From Gari tellinella (Eukaryota; Mollusca; Bivalvia; Cardiida; Psammobiidae): a stretch of 64,000 nt of DNA. Below the pieces are notes generated by a model. The model was given only the letters and a program-made list of their open reading frames with translations, was not told where the DNA came from and did not search any database. The position numbers and the translations under genes were made by a program. This document shows, in pieces, positions 12,181 to 22,652 of this stretch (positions are counted from its first letter, which is position 1; each line of letters opens with the position of its first letter). Location: contig OV277868.1 of assembly GCA_922989275.2 (NCBI GenBank), forward strand, positions 55,674,216 through 55,738,215. The letters run 5' to 3'.

Positions 12181-12365
12181 ATGTGACAACAGGAGACAGC
12201 TACGGCGTTCCATACAATTAGGTTTATCTGCCTTTTTTATAAGGAAGCACTTTCATTGTTTTATTGAGAGGTCGTTTTCATGCAACACATGTATCTAAAC
12301 TGACTTTTAATTAAATCTGGAGAATGAATCGTAGGATTGTGATATACATGTACATGTAGTTGTAA

Positions 12366-12762
12366 TGCAGTGGATGAGACGTTATTTTTCCCGTTTAAAC
12401 GCAAACACAATTACAGTGGAGAATCTGTTATTCTTTCCCAATAAACGCGTTTACGCTAAAACTATTACATGTAATTCCAATACAAACAGTTTGGAGCCAG
12501 ATCAGACGCCGGGTAAGCCGGCGTCTGATCAGGCTCCAAACTGTTTGCCACCAAGATAAACATGAAATATCAGAATTGTCCAAAAGTTGTTCTTTACTAC
12601 GTTTTAGAGCTTTGCGTTTGCGTACGTTTGCGTTTAAACGGGAAAGAATAACAGATTCTCCACTGTAGTTGTAATTTGAGTGCAAACAGTTTGGGCCTGC
12701 TAAAACGACTGTTTGCAAAGGACAACGTGTTTATTGGGAAAGAAAACATCTACTCCACTGTA
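12366..12762 (-). mobile_element. Old A-type MITE split by a younger one
   Basis: 12366-12411 carries GCAGTGGATGAGACG...CCCGTTTAAACGC. The matching second half at 12668-12762 carries a decayed hairpin and ends TATTGGGAAAG...CTACTCCACTGTA. The Aa element 12412-12667 sits between them, so the order of insertions can be read directly. Confidence 0.8.
12412..12667 (+). mobile_element. A-type MITE, subtype Aa, nested in an older A
   Basis: TA-flanked, 256 bp, intact hairpin with GGTAAGCC at the tip. It lies in the intron just before the collagen-like exon; its right end is 138 bp from the splice acceptor. Confidence 0.9.
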
Positions 12763-12805
12763 TGAACAGAACAGAAGAAATGATGTAACATTTTGTATTT
12801 TTCAG

Positions 12806-13377
12806 ATGTCCAAGGCGAGTCTATCACGGGGTCAACGTATGTACGATGGGGTCGAACAAGCTGTCCTGGGAACGGAACACAAACAGTCTACAATGGTCAA
12901 GTGGGCGGCTCATGGTATCTGGACAAAGGAGCTGCTGCAAATTACCTATGTCTTCCATCAACGCCTTTGTGGGACAAATACGATGATGGCAATAATGGAG
13001 GAAATTATGTGTACGGAGGGGAATATCAACCGAGTGGTAGTTTGTCCGAAAAGCTATTTAACAAGGACCTATTCCAACATGATGCCCAGTGTGCCGTTTG
13101 CCATTCAGTAAGAAGTGGAACTATGATGATTCCGGGTAGGAATGCTTGCTACGATGGCTGGACAAAAGAATATGCTGGTTATTTAGTTTCTGGAGAGAAC
13201 ACGCATACTGCAGCCGGCGAGTTTGTATGTTTGGACAAAGAACCTGAAGTCATTATAGGAAGTACAGCAAATACCAATGGAAAATTAATGTACACGGTGG
13301 AAGCCAAGTGTGGCAGTTTGAAGTGTCCTCCTTATGTGGGAGGACGGGAATTGACATGTGTCGTTTGTACACGCTAA
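12806..13377 (+). CDS. Short-chain collagen C4-like protein, terminal exon
   Basis: This exon encodes about 190 residues of the C-terminal domain of the proteins annotated as short-chain collagen C4-like in bivalves and sponges, which are secreted extracellular proteins of unclear role. Recognisable blocks in order are GSTYVRWGRTSCPG, GGSWYLDKGAAANYLCLP, a YGGEYQ segment, CAVCHS, MIPGRNACYDGWTKEYAGYL, a FVCLDKEPE segment and CGSLKCPPYVGGRELTCVVC. The spaced cysteines fit a disulfide-bonded secreted domain. A good acceptor (TTTTGTATTTTTCAG) ends at 12805, and the exon enters in phase 1; the apparent TTG-initiated start upstream is intronic. The frame closes with TAA at 13375-13377 after ...VVCTR. 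Upstream exons for the signal peptide and any Gly-X-Y or coiled-coil region were not found. The frame is intact and the 3' UTR soon meets a B element. Family assignment is by recall of motif blocks. Confidence 0.85.
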
Positions 13378-13408
13378 ATGAATAGGCATCATGAAAATAC
13401 TTGTAGTT

Positions 13409-13628
13409 TTAACCCCTTCACTGCCGACAACACTGACGTTTGCAAACAGTTTGGATTCTGACCAGATGCCGCGTTACTCGGCGTCTGATCAGGATCCAAT
13501 TTATTTGACACTCTTATATATAGATTTTAAGTCATAAACGCATAAAATAAATTCCATATTTTTTAAGCTAAAAACAGATGATACCATGGTGATGGCGGGT
13601 TATGACGTCATTATGACAGTGAAATATT
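13409..13628 (+). mobile_element. B-type MITE, 3' end decayed
   Basis: TTAACCCCTTCACTGCC begins 32 bp after the collagen-like stop codon, so it may lie in the 3' UTR. The hairpin is imperfect. The right end has GACGTCATTATGACAGTGAAAT but no terminal TTAA. Confidence 0.75.
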
Positions 13629-14363
13629 TATTCTTATTACTACATGGCATCATCACCCTGTGTAATTGTCGTCTGCACAAAACCTTCGTCTGCAACAATT
13701 ACCAGAGTTGATTTTTCTGCACTATTTTTCAGAAAAGTTCATCGCTGAGTGAAATAGTTTGGATTAAGATAAGATGCAGTTTACTGTGAAACCTGACTAT
13801 ATTTTCGCACTTTCGTATGAACGTCAGAAACGACATGATTGGCTTAAATTATGTACATTTTCGTTATAAATTGACGTATTGTGGCGTTATTTGACGAAAT
13901 AAAAGTAAATCTTTAAAAACTAATCCTTTCACGAGGTCACAAGTTTTTTTTTAAATGTGTCAAGGGCCTGTGTGCATAACCCTCAACACGCTACGGGTGA
14001 ATAAACGATATTTGTTGCAAACAGTTTGGTTATAATTATAGTATATGACGCAGAGAAAACGGCATCTTCCAACCTGTTTGACTCACAAGGGAATTTCAAT
14101 GATCTAGTCGATTTTAGCAGCAGTTTAAGTTGACAGTTTAGACTACCTGTTCGATCCCCGCTGTATACAGTTTGTCTCATATATGGTAGGTAGTAACAAG
14201 TAATGAGTCAAGTACCTGTTGTTATGCATGCTACGCAGAATTTGTCTGGAGATCTTTAGTTCATGCACGAAGAGAGAAGATCAAATTACCTTATTTTCCT
14301 TATGAGAAACATCGTAACAGTGTCACCAGATAATATAAGCCGTAACTTCATAGATAACATGAT
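13629..14363. other. Region with degenerate B-like fragments
   Basis: GTCGTCTGC-type B internal motifs occur at 13668-13700, with a worn hairpin arm near 13756. No gene seen. Confidence 0.4.
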
Positions 14364-14611
14364 TTAACCCTTTCACTCTCAATGACGCCTTAAAGCGCGT
14401 TCGCAAACAGTTTGGGTCCTGATCAGACGCCGCGTTTCGCGGCGTCTGATCAGGACCCAACCTGTTTGACTCTCTTATCGGTATCTTTTAAGTCATAGAC
14501 CATTAAATCTAACTTTGAAACGTTATTTGCAGACAACAATACTGAAGCAAATCACAATAAAGCGTTGTTGGGGTAAAAATCTCCCGAAAAATTTGATAAT
14601 GAAAGGGTTAA
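14364..14611 (+). mobile_element. B-type MITE, CTCTCAATGACGC subgroup, 248 bp
   Basis: TTAACCCTTTCACTCTC at the left and AATGAAAGGGTTAA at the right. The hairpin tip is GCGTTTCGC. The 3' half shows GCAGACAACAATACTGAAGC, typical of this subgroup. Confidence 0.9.
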
Positions 14612-14629
14612 GTGGTAACTTAGAAACAG

Positions 14630-14705
14630 GATATGGGGTAACTGTATAACCATTTCCCCATAACTTGTTTCGGCTGCTTAAAGCAGGCTTAAAGTATAAC
14701 AGAAA
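14630..14705. mobile_element. E-type fragment
   Basis: GGATATGGGGTAA and CTTAAAGCAGGCTTAAAGTA match E ends and the left E hairpin arm; the other arm is missing. Confidence 0.5.
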
Positions 14706-14809
14706 TCTCTTGTTTGAGATTTTATGCTGTAAAAGCATCTCATCAGTCAGAATGCCGGAATATGTACCAATGGCTCTTTACTAGGACCTGCTTGAAGCTA
14801 GAAGAAATG

Positions 14810-14927
14810 TCGACACGAGTGTCAAACAGTTTGGATCCTGATCAGACGCCGCGTTGCGTGGTGTCTGATCAAGATCAAAACTGTTTGCAAAATAGCCTTA
14901 TGGCGACGTTGGCAGTGAAAGAGTTAA
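14810..14927 (+). mobile_element. B-type MITE, 3' part
   Basis: Hairpin with GTGTCAAACAGTTTGGATCC, then GACGTTGGCAGTGAAAGAGTTAA. The left TIR is missing. Confidence 0.75.
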
Positions 14928-15311
14928 GCCGACCAAGTATCTTTATAATGTTTTTGCTGAAAATATAGACGTTGTACAGGAGTCCTGCGACCAGTGTAAG
15001 CACTATTTGCCTTACTTGAATTATTTTCGAAATGAAACATCGAGCACCAATGTTAACTGGTTATTTGACGAAAACCCAGAAGTCATTTTTTTTATATTCT
15101 GCATTCTTAGGGTAAAAAATAAAAATAACAAATAAAGGGTAACTTTTATTGTCATTTTTCGATATACGTGTAAATCTATAACCGTCTTACACACATACAA
15201 AAGAGAAGGCGTTATTCATTCCTGTTTAATTGATTCGAACCTCTTGAGCAATGCAATAAACGGTAGAAAATGGTTAAGTTTTGGCTAAAGTTAAATATTA
15301 GTTTTAATCTT
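14928..15311. other. AT-rich region, no gene seen
   Basis: No repeat family or coding feature recognised. Confidence 0.4.
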
Positions 15312-15383
15312 AATGACAAACCGTTTGGAACCTGATCAGACGCCGGTTTACCCGGCGTTTGATCTGGTTCCAAACTATTTGTA
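15312..15383 (+). repeat. Isolated shared hairpin, termini unclear
   Basis: CAAACCGTTTGGAACCTGATC and its partner GATCTGGTTCCAAACTATTTG enclose a CGCCGGTTTACCCGGCG tip. Neither A nor B ends can be placed around it. Confidence 0.6.
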
Positions 15384-15595
15384 ATAGACATTTAGACTTT
15401 TAGCATATAAACGCAACAATCACTCCTTCTCTAATGTACTTTAACCTCATTTACACATACAACACTTTAACACCAAAGGCCTCGGACTGTTCAAAAGGGT
15501 TAAAACAACATTGAAAACTATACTGTAGATTTCAGACAGTCAGGTCGAGGTTTTTCCTCTCCTAACAACCGCGTTTATGCTAAACAATTAGAGTA

Positions 15596-16219
15596 TACAG
15601 TGCTCCATCTCACCCAACAACACCCAAAGGGAGACAACGACTGTGTGCGTTATTCGGAGGGTTTTGTCATAGGGAAGGAAAACATAGATTTGGCTGATAG
15701 TTGCAAACAGGTTGAATCCAGATCACACGCCGCGTAACGCTGCGTCTGATCTCGATTCAAACTGTATGCAACTCGTCATTAAGGGTTGTTTTTTCTCTGA
15801 AAATGTCCATTATGTGACTTTGCGAAAAACAGCAGACGACAATGTCAAGCAGACGATGTTGCAGCCGTGAAAATGTTGGACATACAGTGGAGAAAACGTT
15901 ATTCTTTCCCAATAAACGCGTTTACGCTAAAACTAGTATTTCTATTACAAACAGTTTGGAGCCAGATCAGACGCCGGGTAACCCGGCGTCTGATCAGGCT
16001 CAAAACTGTTTGCCACCAATATAAATATGAATTATTAGAATTGTCCAACAGTTGTACTTTTCTACGTTTTAGCGCTTTGCGTTTGCGTTTCGTTTGCGTT
16101 TAAACGGGAAAGAATAACGTTTTCTCCACTGTATGTGTCTCGTTTGGGGAACAGCGTCAATCTTTGTTGTAAGGTGGGAATCGTTGTACGGAGGGCCAAT
16201 GTTGGGAGGGAGCACTGTA
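15596..16219 (+). mobile_element. C-type MITE interrupted by an Ac element
   Basis: Left TACAGTGCTCCATCTC, right GGAGGGAGCACTGTA. It carries the shared hairpin in its C form (GTTGAATCCAGATCACACGCC). Without the 251-bp Ac insertion it is about 373 bp. Confidence 0.85.
15883..16133 (+). mobile_element. A-type MITE, subtype Ac, nested in C
   Basis: Both ends carry the third TIR version (TACAGTGGAGAAAACG/CGTTTTCTCCACTGTA). TA-flanked, hairpin intact. It shows that A inserted after the C element was in place. Confidence 0.9.
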
Positions 16220-16229
16220 TCTATTGCGT

Positions 16230-16300
16230 ACAGTTTTAAGCGGGATTAGACGCCCGGTAAACTGGTGCCTTAGCAGGCACTGTTTCCTTTCAAATAATTT
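16230..16300 (+). repeat. Decayed shared hairpin
   Basis: GCGTACAGTTTTAAGCGGG, GATTAGACGCCCGG and a matching right arm are barely recognisable. Confidence 0.35.
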
Positions 16301-16416
16301 ATAAGGCGTCAATAATTTTTAAAAAATGTCATTTTTAGATTAAATCAATATAATATTTTTTGCGTTCATTTCGTGTAAAAGAAGAAATAACAAGGTCTTC
16401 TACACAGTAGTACATG

Positions 16417-16666
16417 TACAGTGGAGAATCTGTTATTCTTTCCCAATAAACGCGTTTACGCTAAAACTATTATTTGCAGTGCAAACAGTTTGGAGCCAGA
16501 TCAGACGACGGGTAACCCGGCGTCTGATCAGGCTCCAAACTGTTTGCCACCAAGATAAACAAGAATTATCAGAATTGTCCAAAAGTTGTTCTTTTCTACG
16601 TTTTAGTGCTTTGCGTTTGCGTACGTTTGCGTTTAAACGGGAAAGAATAACAGATTCTCCACTGTA
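16417..16666 (+). mobile_element. A-type MITE, subtype Aa, 250 bp
   Basis: TA-flanked, complete ends; hairpin intact apart from GACGACGG at the tip. Confidence 0.92.
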
Positions 16667-17130
16667 TTAAGCACATCGGGGCCGAAGTTATGAAACTTAT
16701 CAGTTTGAACATGCAGAAACTATACTTCTTCGCAACCAAATCTGATTGAGTATGGAGCTTCTATTATTTGCTCAAAATATCCAGAATGGTGCAAGTGTGA
16801 AACGGAAATTGAAAACATCATAGTTTGTAGGTCTTTTCCTAAAATTACGAAACATTCTTAGTTTGTTTTAGCAACAGGCTAATTCTGTGCACGCTACTAA
16901 AAACCAAGAATGCTTTTTAACCTTGGGAACAGAGGCCAGTTTCTTAAAACTTCGTTCAACAAACGTTGTCGTAAGTCAGATTATAAAAGTCTCAACTGTT
17001 ATTTATTTCTCCATCTAATCCTGTCTTGTGACATCTTTTTGGAATCGTCGTTTCCAAAGATGTACATGTATTTTTAATTTTTGATGAAATGAGCCCCTGG
17101 TCTACACATCTTTTCGAATGAGTATCTGAT
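16667..17130. other. Intergenic region with an I-type foldback fragment
   Basis: From about 16930 to 17100, TTTCTCCATCTAATC and TTGTGACATCTTTTTGGAATCG match the element at 20416-20606, ending in a GGGGC-type motif (GAGCCCCTGG). No gene. Confidence 0.45.
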
Positions 17131-17468
17131 TACAGTTTTCCCTCCTTAGGACGGCCCTCCCAACAACGACTCCCTCTTTCAAACGACCCTTGTCGCAGTT
17201 CCCTAAACAGGACAAGTTTGTCTAACCTATTCACGACTGTAATATCGTTTGCTTAAAATTGTCATTTGCTGTTGTTCTTAAAGTTACATAATGGACATTT
17301 TGACGGGGAAAAAACTTAATGACGAGTGTCCAGATCAGACGCCGCGTTACGCGACGTCTGGTCTGTATCCAAGCTGTTTGCAATATTCCCCTTCCTATAA
17401 CGACTCCCTACGAACAACACACACTTTTTGTCTCCCATTAGGTGTCGTTGTAGGGAGGGAGCGCTGTA
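17131..17468 (-). mobile_element. C-type MITE, 338 bp
   Basis: Left TACAGTTTTCCCTCC, right GGGAGGGAGCGCTGTA. The hairpin's left outer arm is lost (GAGTGTCCAGATC), while the right arm with CCAAGCTGTTTGC remains. Confidence 0.8.
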
Positions 17469-17511
17469 TATCTTTACAAGAGACAGTGGTGTGCACTCAT
17501 GGTTGAAACGT

Positions 17512-17552
17512 TTTAATGTGAGAATGATTAAACTGGTTTGCATGCTCACATT
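17512..17552. repeat. Short inverted repeat
   Basis: TTTTAATGTGAG pairs with CTCACATTAAAA across a loop of about 17 bp. Confidence 0.6.
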
Positions 17553-17821
17553 AAAAAGTACCATAACCTCGGACTAAGTTACAGCCGGAACAGGACTCAA
17601 CAATACTGGCTTCCTACTGGAAATGCTGAGCAATGTTTCGTGTTTCAGCAGTCAGGGTGACATTAGGGACAGTCAACAAGCTTCCAAAACATTTATTACA
17701 TAATCTACAAGTATTTATTGTCCAATACAAACTGACAGAAACATTTGCTTTTTTGGCCATATCTATTGTTATGAAACTAAAAATAAAACTAAACATTTGA
17801 GGTAAAGATACATGTTCTTGT

Positions 17822-18265
17822 TACAGTGAAGAAGACAAGAAATCAAACGAAAACGCAATGCAGCAGAATATAGAACATAACATCTGTTTAAAGATATTGA
17901 CGCAGGATTTGACGCCGGGATACCTTGCGTTTTGTCTACAGAGGTATCCCGAAATCTAGGGATGTGAGATATAGAGAATCTAACACCACCGTTAGTGTCA
18001 GATAAGGCTATCCCACCCAAGGTTTGAAGATAATTTAGAAACACGAGGCTTTGCCGAGTGTTCTTAAATATCTTTATACTGAGGGATATCCCACCCTCGG
18101 TATGAAGATATTTAAGAACACTCGGTAAAGCCTCGTGTTTCTAAAATATATTCAAACCTCGGGTGAGATATCCTTATCTGACACTAACGGTGGTGTTAGA
18201 TTCACTATATACATATATTAATGCATAAACGATTTTATTGGGAAATGACGTCTTCTCCATAACAA
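17822..18265 (-). mobile_element. Old Ab-type MITE interrupted by a foldback
   Basis: ACAGTGAAGAAGAC with AACGCAATGCAG at the left, and ATTTTATTGGGAAA.GACGTCTTCTCC at the right, with the 242-bp foldback 17969-18210 between. Heavily decayed. Confidence 0.55.
17969..18210. mobile_element. Near-perfect foldback, 242 bp
   Basis: Arms of about 115 bp pair from ATATAGAGAATCTAACACC at the left to its complement ending at 18210, meeting around 18089. The short loop lies in GAGGGATATCCCACCCTC. No ORF. Confidence 0.85.
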
Positions 18266-18282
18266 GCCGATGACTATGAGTG

Positions 18283-18715
18283 GTACTATGGAGAAGACGT
18301 TCCCGTTTAATCGTTATACAGTGGAGAATCTGTTATTCTTTCCCGTTTAAACGCAAACGTACGCAAACGCAAAGCACTAAAACGTAGAAAAGAACAACTT
18401 TTGGACAATTCTGATATTTCATGTTTATCTTGGTGGCAAACAGTTTGGAGCCTGATCAGACGCCGGGTTACCCGGCGTCTGATCTGGCTCCAAACTGTTT
18501 GAACTGCAAATAATAGTTTTAGCGTAAACGCGTTTATTGGGAAAGAATAACAGATTCTCCACTGTACCGGTATTACTAAGCGTCTGATCTGGTTCCAAAC
18601 TTTGCTACGGACATATGGTTTAGCATAAACACGTTTTTGTTGTTGTTGTTTTCTTTGGGTTTTTTGTTTGTTGATGGGGGTGTTGTTTAGGGGGGAAATG
18701 ACGTTGTCTTCACTG
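18283..18715 (-). mobile_element. Old Ab-type MITE split by an Aa element
   Basis: TACTATGGAGAAGACG...CCCGTTTAATCG precedes the inner element. The remainder (GCGTCTGATCTGGTTCCAAAC ... GTTTAGCATAAAC ... TTGTCTTCACTGTG) follows it. Confidence 0.7.
18317..18566 (-). mobile_element. A-type MITE, subtype Aa, 250 bp
   Basis: TA-flanked, intact hairpin with GGTTACCC tip, nested inside the older Ab copy. Confidence 0.92.
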
Positions 18716-18859
18716 TGATGAGATGCCGCGTACTGTTTGCCAATACTTTTAAGTAAACACACGTCTAATATGGTTTAAATGGTATTCTCGAGGAGTATAA
18801 AAAGTGAATGTCTTAAGTTATTAACTATTGATCGATTAGGATTGGGAAAAAAATATCTA

Positions 18860-18935
18860 TTTAGCAAACTGTCTGGAGCAAGCTCAGACGCCGAGTAGAT
18901 CGATGTTTTATCAGACTTTTAACTGGTTGTCATTC
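18860..18935. repeat. Decayed shared hairpin
   Basis: GCAAACTGTCTGGAGC, CTCAGACGCCGAG and a worn right arm remain. No termini found. Confidence 0.4.
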
Positions 18936-18980
18936 GCATTTATTACACAGTCAACTCATTCAATTCCCTGGCAATCTCTA

Positions 18981-19146
18981 TACAGTATAACCTCTCTATA
19001 AAGACCACTAAAAATAATGCTAATTGGAAAGAGGTGACAGCTTAAAGCAAGGTGCCAGTAAAACAAAAAATTCCTAATATAAAACCTGTCGTGAACGCCT
19101 AATAATAAAATCATGTTTCTGTTCGTAATAAAGAGGTTTTACTATA
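18981..19146. mobile_element. F-type MITE
   Basis: TACAGTATAACCTCTCTATA at the left and TAATAAAGAGGTTTTACTATA at the right. Internal GACAGCTTAAAGCAAGGTG. TA-flanked TIRs of about 18 bp. Confidence 0.7.
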
Positions 19147-20019
19147 TATGTTTGTATTGCCTGTGCGTTTGGTATCGTTTTTCACGCTGCATCAGCGATA
19201 ACCTCTTTGAAAACCTTTTCAAAATGAAATAACGAATTATCTCCCCTGTATTACATTTTATGATTCTGGACAAAATACCATCGGTTTAAAGACCTTTCCA
19301 TTTTAACAACTTCAAGGCCAAATTTAACCGTCTAATGTGACCCTTTTGTGTATACAAAATATTGACTTTTAGAGTTTGCCGTCTGCTATGTTATGCCAAA
19401 CTCATCTTTTTCTTATTTTTTCTGACTGAAGAAATATTGATATGAGTGTCAAACAGTATGAACCATCTTTATGCGCCGCTGATCAGGCTCCAAACAAATT
19501 ACCTTCCGGGTGAAATTAACCAGTGGAAACTTTTTAAAACGGGTCATTTTCTGCATTTTATTACATTTCGTTTGCGTTATTTTTGTCGTTCAAACAGAAA
19601 ATAATAACGTCTTCTTGAGCACACATGTATACATATACAAACAATATAAGTATCCGATTAAGGTTAAACGGCATGAAATAAAATGAGGAAAATTGCATGC
19701 AATCTACAAGTATTTCTGATTCAAATCACAATGGAAAACAGTTCGGAGTCAAGTAAAGCAGGATGCTCCCTTACATTTTTTAAAGCAAACGTCTGTCTTC
19801 AATACTGGCCATAAATAGGCACAATAACAAATATTTCCTATATCCTAAAAGATGATACATGTAGCTGAAAGTAAAGCAGAATGCTCCTTTCTTTAGCCTG
19901 AGTTAAGCAACCACATGGCTTTAGAACCGGAAACAAGCGAAAGGGGAAAGGGATAAGACACTGAGTAGAAACAACTTCGGGCGTATATTTGTAGCTTTAG
20001 GGGAGAGTTGGGACATACA
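19147..20019. other. Region with E- and B-like scraps, no gene seen
   Basis: GAGTGTCAAACAGTATG (19443) is half a B hairpin. AGTAAAGCAG-A/G-ATGCTCC (about 19755 and 19872) are E hairpin arms. No coding frame. Confidence 0.4.
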
Positions 20020-20283
20020 TACAGCGGAGAAGGCTTTATTCGCTCCCAATAAACGTGCTTACGCTAAAATTATTATTTCCATTGCAAACAGTTTGCAGTC
20101 AGATTGGACGCCGAGTAACTCGGCGTCTGATCAGGCTCTTAACTATTTGCCTCTCAAAATATGAAATGTCAAAATAGTGTAGTTTTCTACGTTTATTTTC
20201 AATGTGTTTGCGTTTCGTTTAATTTCAATGTGTTTGCGTTTCGTTTGTGTTTAAATGGAAAAGAATAACGTCTTCTCTATTGT
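20020..20283 (+). mobile_element. A-type MITE, subtype Ab
   Basis: TACAGCGGAGAAGGC...CCCAATAAACG at the left; AAAAGAATAACGTCTTCTCTATTGT at the right (one base short of the TA). A 24-bp internal duplication (ATTTCAATGTGTTTGCG) is visible near 20195-20240. Confidence 0.8.
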
Positions 20284-20415
20284 TGCTACATTTTTCTATT
20301 ATAAAAATAAGGGCATATGGGATACTATTTACAAACATGACATTCATTAGCATCAACTGTAAACATAAAACTTCACTCATTCTGTAGTTCGACTCTATGT
20401 AATGTATGAATAACC

Positions 20416-20606
20416 GGGGGCCCATTTCATTAAACTTCGTACGACAGAAACGGTCATATAAAACTTAAAAATACATTTAATTTCTCCATCTAATTATGTC
20501 TTGTGACATCTCTTTGGAATCGTCTTTTCGACAGGATTAGATGGAGAAATAAATAATAACAACGACAATATTTGTCGTATGAAGTTCTATGAAACGTGCC
20601 CCTTGA
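20416..20606. mobile_element. I-type foldback element
   Basis: GGGGGCCCATTTCATTAAAC at the left pairs with TATGAAACGTGCCCC at the right. Internal TTTCTCCATCTAAT pairs with ATTAGATGGAGAAA. Superfamily not assigned. Confidence 0.6.
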
Positions 20607-20633
20607 GTCTGGTCAAAATTACACGACACTCAT

Positions 20634-21067
20634 ACAGTGGGGGAGACTTATGTTATTCTATCCCAATAAACTACATGTAGTTTTAGCTAAAGTAATAATG
20701 ACCATTGCAAACAGTTTGGAACGAGATCAGACGACGGGTAACCCGGCTTCTGACCAGGCTCCAGACCGTTTTACAGTGGAGAATCTGTTATTCTTTCCCG
20801 TTTAAACGCAAACGTACGCAAACGCAAAGCGCTAAAACGTAGAAAAGAACGACTTTTAGACAATTCTGATATTTCATGTTCATCTTGGTGGCAAACAATA
20901 GTTTTAGCGTAAACGCGTTTATTGGGAAAGAATAACACATTCTCCACTGTACCACTCAGATTAAAATAAACCGTGAACACTTTCAAAAAGTTATCTTTGT
21001 TTACACTTTTGTGTGTGTGTTTGTTTTTAGGTAAAAACGGAAAGCATAATATCTTGTCCTCTGTTCC
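20634..21067 (+). mobile_element. Ab-type MITE interrupted by a hairpin-less Aa
   Basis: TACAGTGGGGGAGAC and a hairpin left of 20772. The tail (CCACTCAGATTAAAATAAAC ... TTGTCCTCTGTTC) continues after 20951. Confidence 0.65.
20772..20951 (-). mobile_element. A-type MITE, subtype Aa, hairpin deleted (180 bp)
   Basis: Both TIRs and flanks are intact. GTGGCAAACA runs straight into ATAGTTTTAGCG, so the whole 70-bp hairpin is missing. Confidence 0.9.
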
Positions 21068-21084
21068 ATTGTTTATTCAATCAA

Positions 21085-21276
21085 TACAGTCGAACTTCGA
21101 TATCTCGAACTCGGTTAAGTCGAACATACCCGTATTTCAAAGTTAAGACGTGGCCACGTTTTAACTTTGAAATACGGGTATGTTCGACATATTCGAGCAT
21201 GAAATAATGAAGTTCACGTGTCGACATATCGGATAGTTCGAACTTAGCGAGCTCGAGATATCGAAGTTCGACTGTA
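21085..21276. mobile_element. H-type MITE with long internal palindrome
   Basis: TACAGTCGAACTTCGATATC at the left and GATATCGAAGTTCGACTGTA at the right. The centre pairs CATACCCGTATTTCAAAGTT with its complement. TA target and TIR style suggest a pogo/Tc1-like source. Confidence 0.8.
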
Positions 21277-21499
21277 TATCCAAACCAAACCAAACCAAAG
21301 TTTGAGGTCACTGTCAACCTTGTATTTAGTGACCTCTAATTTAGATGGATAGATATACCTAAAGATGAGAGACTGCTTATTGAAGGGAAAAACGATGCAG
21401 AAAGCTTCAATGAGCGCTTTCGGCATTGTATTCAGCCAAATATTTAAGATTATCAATGGATTTGCCTTTTCCTTTAGAAAATATTATCAAAGTTTTAAG

Positions 21500-21632
21500 A
21501 AATTTGGGTCCAAATGAGACGCTGAGTTAATCGGCGTTTCACCTAGAGCCAAACTGTTCGCAACAGTACTTACAATAGCTTTCGGGCAAAAACATCCGTT
21601 CGTCAATAGTTCTTTAAGTTGTCTCCTCTGTA
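21500..21632. repeat. Decayed A-type 3' part
   Basis: GACGCTGAGTTAATCGGCGT with weak arms, then GTCTCCTCTGTA at its right edge. Confidence 0.4.
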
Positions 21633-21633
21633 G

Positions 21634-21887
21634 TACAGTGGAGAATCTGTTATTCTTTCCCGTTTTTAAAAACGCAAACGTACGCAAACGCAAAACACTA
21701 AAACGTAGAAAAGTACAACTTTTAGACAATTCTGATAATTCATGTTTATCTTGGTGGCAAACAGTTTGGAGCCTGATCAGACGCCGGGTTACCCGGCGTC
21801 TGATCTGGCTCCAAACTGTTTGAATTGTAAATAATAGTTTTAGCGTAAACGCGTTTATTGGGAAAGAACAACACATTCTCCACTGTA
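21634..21887 (-). mobile_element. A-type MITE, subtype Aa, 254 bp
   Basis: TA-flanked, hairpin intact. A TTTAAAAACG expansion follows the left TIR. Confidence 0.9.
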
Positions 21888-22038
21888 CCTCTCTATTATA
21901 ACTACAAAAAAATTGTTAATATTTGCTGTTTATTGTGAACCTTCTTTTTTAATGTCACATTGCTTTAAGCTGTCACATGTCTGCCATACAATCAATTAGC
22001 CGTCGTTTTCGTGCTCGTAATAGAGAGGTTTTACTGTA
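21888..22038. mobile_element. F-type MITE, left end missing
   Basis: CCTCTCTATTATAAC to TAGAGAGGTTTTACTGTA. The first ~12 bp are absent and it abuts the A element directly. Confidence 0.65.
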
Positions 22039-22180
22039 CCTTTCAAAACTCGAATTCAATCTTTCCAGCGTCCTCGAGTTTGAAAGGTGTCGCTTTACTT
22101 TAACACCAGCGTAATGTTTAGACTTTCGTCTCTAGCAAGATTTTTTTTACCTATACACAACCGCGTCTCTCGTCTCAAAA

Positions 22181-22444
22181 TACAGTCAAACTTGCACCAG
22201 GCGACCATTTGCAAGAGAATACAGTAAAACCTCTCTAATACAACCATTGAATTCTTTTTATTATTACTTGTTTACGGCAGGTGACTGCTTGAAGCAAGGT
22301 GACATAAGACAGAAAGCTCTTTTTGAGGCTTTATGTTTAACTGCCACCTTGTTTTAGGCTGTCACCTGTCTTTTATACAAGTAATTAACCGACTCTGTAC
22401 AAAATGGCGTTTTAAAATGGTCGCCTAACACATGTTTGACTGTA
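22181..22444. mobile_element. G-type element containing F-like sequence
   Basis: Outer ends TACAGTCAAAC.TG...CATGTTTGACTGTA with GGCGACCATTT paired to AAATGGTCGCC. Inside are F motifs (TACAGTAAAACCTCTCTAAT, GGCTGTCACCTG). Confidence 0.6.
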
Positions 22445-22503
22445 ATCGCATATTTACCCAGACTGATTCTCTAGTAAATCAATAAACTTCACAAATCACA
22501 TAC

Positions 22504-22652
22504 TTAAGTCTTTCCTAGACAACAGCACAAGAGTCTACGAAATGTCAACAGTGTACGGTCGTAAAGTCTCGGCTCCAATTCGTTTCGAGATTTATCCTCA
22601 TCCGGATGTGACGTCATGTGCAGCAACGAATTTCCTTCCTGTGCTTCGTAAG
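22504..22652 (-). CDS. Unrecognised gene, terminal coding exon (minus strand)
   Basis: On the minus strand, acceptor TTTTCCTTAATGTTACAG precedes CTTACGAAGCAC. Entered in phase 1 (completing the G left by the exon at 25716-25626) it stays open for 48 codons to a TAA: AYEAQEGNSLLHM..., then DRTLLTFRRLLCCCLGKT and stop. The C-terminal CCC cluster could be lipidated, which is inference only. The match of phase and acceptor with three other minus-strand exons supports reality. The family is not recognised. The 3' UTR would run into the G element at 22181-22444, where TTTATT on + gives a possible AATAAA. Confidence 0.5.
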
